Below are positions 38,291-38,975 of a stretch of 38,975 bases of DNA, in pieces (position 1 is the first letter of the stretch; each line of letters begins with the position of its first letter). The stretch is from the NCBI GenBank assembly GCA_016290135.1, contig JAEESW010000022.1:1-38975 (forward strand), read 5' to 3'. A program made the position numbers and the translations under genes. The notes below the pieces were generated by a model. The model saw only the letters and a list, made by a program, of their open reading frames with translations, was not told where the DNA came from and did not search any database. The stretch comes from a bacterium. GTDB lineage: Bacteria; UBP6; UBA1177.

Positions 38291-38975
38291 CTACTCCCTT
38301 ATGTTTCTTAAAAACTCTGCAGCATCTTCCGGCAGAGTCGGATTGACAAAGATCCCGTTTTCAAGACTGTCGGCAGTTATCACTGAAATGCGTGGGATTA
38401 TCTCAAGATGCCAGTGATACGCAAGACTTTCGGCCTCAGCCTCGCTGCCGCTGTTCACCGGAAGATAGTTGAAGACCATGTTGTAAGCCGGTGAATTGAG
38501 CCCGTTTTTAAGTTTGACGGCGACACTTCTTAAGATCCTGGCGAAATCGTTTATCGCCGAAACAGGGTTGTCACTCAGGATCCGCCCGTGTTTTTTCGGA
38601 AGGATCATTATCTCAAACGGAAAGCGGCTTGCATACGGGCAGAATGCAACAAAATTGTCATGTTCCTCCACTATCCTTTTCCTGTTTGAAAGTTCCTGAT
38701 CGGCGATGTCGCAAAGCAGACAGCGCTCCTTCATGCGGTAATATTCAAGACAGTTGTCGAGTTTAGCGCGGACGAAAGGGGGAATGAAAGGATATGCCTT
38801 TATTTCCGAATAGTTGTGGTCGATGGTCCCGCCCGCAGCAGCACCACGGCTCTTTATCACCGAGATGTAGCGGAAGCGTGTGTCCTTTCTAAGATCGGAG
38901 ATACGGTCAAAAATGATCTTTCGACCGTCGGCTAGCTCCTCGCCCGAAAGCTGGTCGAGACCGCTACCGCTGTCG
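38291..38975 (-). CDS. GalT-like HIT-family nucleotidyltransferase (truncated by window edge)
   Basis: The frame is open through the right edge (visible upstream coding: DGRKIIFDRISDLRKDTRF), so the N-terminal part is outside; a GTG at 38860 is not the real start. The family is galactose-1-phosphate uridylyltransferase: zinc-type CLLC, EEHDNFVAFCPYASRFPFE, ILPKKHGR, and the C-terminal YHWHLEIIPRIS with INPT/VNPTLPE like the Thermotoga-type. At the catalytic HPH(G/S)Q position, however, the sequence is H-N-Y-S-E: the nucleophilic second His is Tyr (codon at 38810-38812) and Gln is Glu. It may be a GalT-related enzyme with another reaction or an inactive copy, so no symbol is given. It is co-transcribed with galU. 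Confidence 0.75.
   Translation of the reverse strand, partial: DSGSGLDQLSGEELADGRKIIFDRISDLRKDTRFRYISVIKSRGAAAGGTIDHNYSEIKAYPFIPPFVRAKLDNCLEYYRMKERCLLCDIADQELSNRKRIVEEHDNFVAFCPYASRFPFEIMILPKKHGRILSDNPVSAINDFARILRSVAVKLKNGLNSPAYNMVFNYLPVNSGSEAEAESLAYHWHLEIIPRISVITADSLENGIFVNPTLPEDAAEFLRNIRE

Noticed and set aside
1-38975. tRNA, rRNA, CRISPR array, insertion sequence, origin
   Set aside because: No cloverleaf-like gap sequence, repeat-spacer array, transposase or DnaA-box cluster was seen in any gap; the gaps are short and AT-rich.

Overview
The window reads as ordinary chromosome of a Gram-negative bacterium with moderate G+C. The evidence is a set of outer-membrane-type lipoproteins, a LamB-like porin, LapA/LapB-type envelope proteins and a cytoplasmic-type NagZ. 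A Myxococcota or deltaproteobacterial-type lineage is my best guess. It rests on an MJ0042 zinc-finger/GYF/TPR giant protein, a sensor ending in a domain like that of Myxococcus MXAN_5187, many Cys-rich lipoproteins with acidic linkers, and an MshEN-HD-REC protein. This is inference from protein style, not a phylogeny. No tRNA, rRNA, CRISPR array, insertion sequence or replication origin was seen, and no gap without a gene exceeds about 220 bases.

Left part (1-5100): an accessory-looking stretch. A truncated RhuM/ORF6N-type protein with a phospholipase-D-like C-terminus lies at the left edge and a full RhuM-PLD paralogue faces it at 3109-3963. Between them are an M49 dipeptidyl-peptidase III with a pentapeptide zinc motif and a DUF1566-like lipoprotein; a second Cys-rich lipoprotein follows.

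5114-13402 (minus strand): a tightly coupled operon, coaBC - DtxR-type regulator - degenerate Crp-like protein - 1284-residue MJ0042/GYF/TPR protein - coaD - membrane-anchored M23 peptidase. It joins coenzyme A synthesis to metal regulation and cell-wall work. hisC lies upstream as its own unit.

14785-20989: two translationally coupled beta-helix lipoproteins (minus), then nagZ and an MshEN-HD-REC protein (plus), and a convergent HAD phosphatase. 21115-27730: type I asparaginase overlapping era (plus). On the minus strand come lapA - lapB - Cys-rich lipoprotein - thioredoxin-like lipoprotein in one run, and a LamB-like porin.

27806-38975: lexA and an EGF-like lipoprotein, each with its own promoter. 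Then a minus-strand operon efp - TPR protein - secreted cupredoxin-like protein - MXAN_5187-type sensor - tail-anchored zinc ribbon - rsmD. An orphan Hsp70 (plus) follows, then galT-like and galU (minus), a sugar-nucleotide pair cut by the right edge. Eleven credible sigma70-type promoters can be read plus one weak one; most have a 16-base spacer. The best candidates for something undescribed are the efp-rsmD operon with its unexplained sensor, the MshEN-HD-REC protein with eroded HD-GYP residues, and the GalT-like protein lacking the nucleophilic His.
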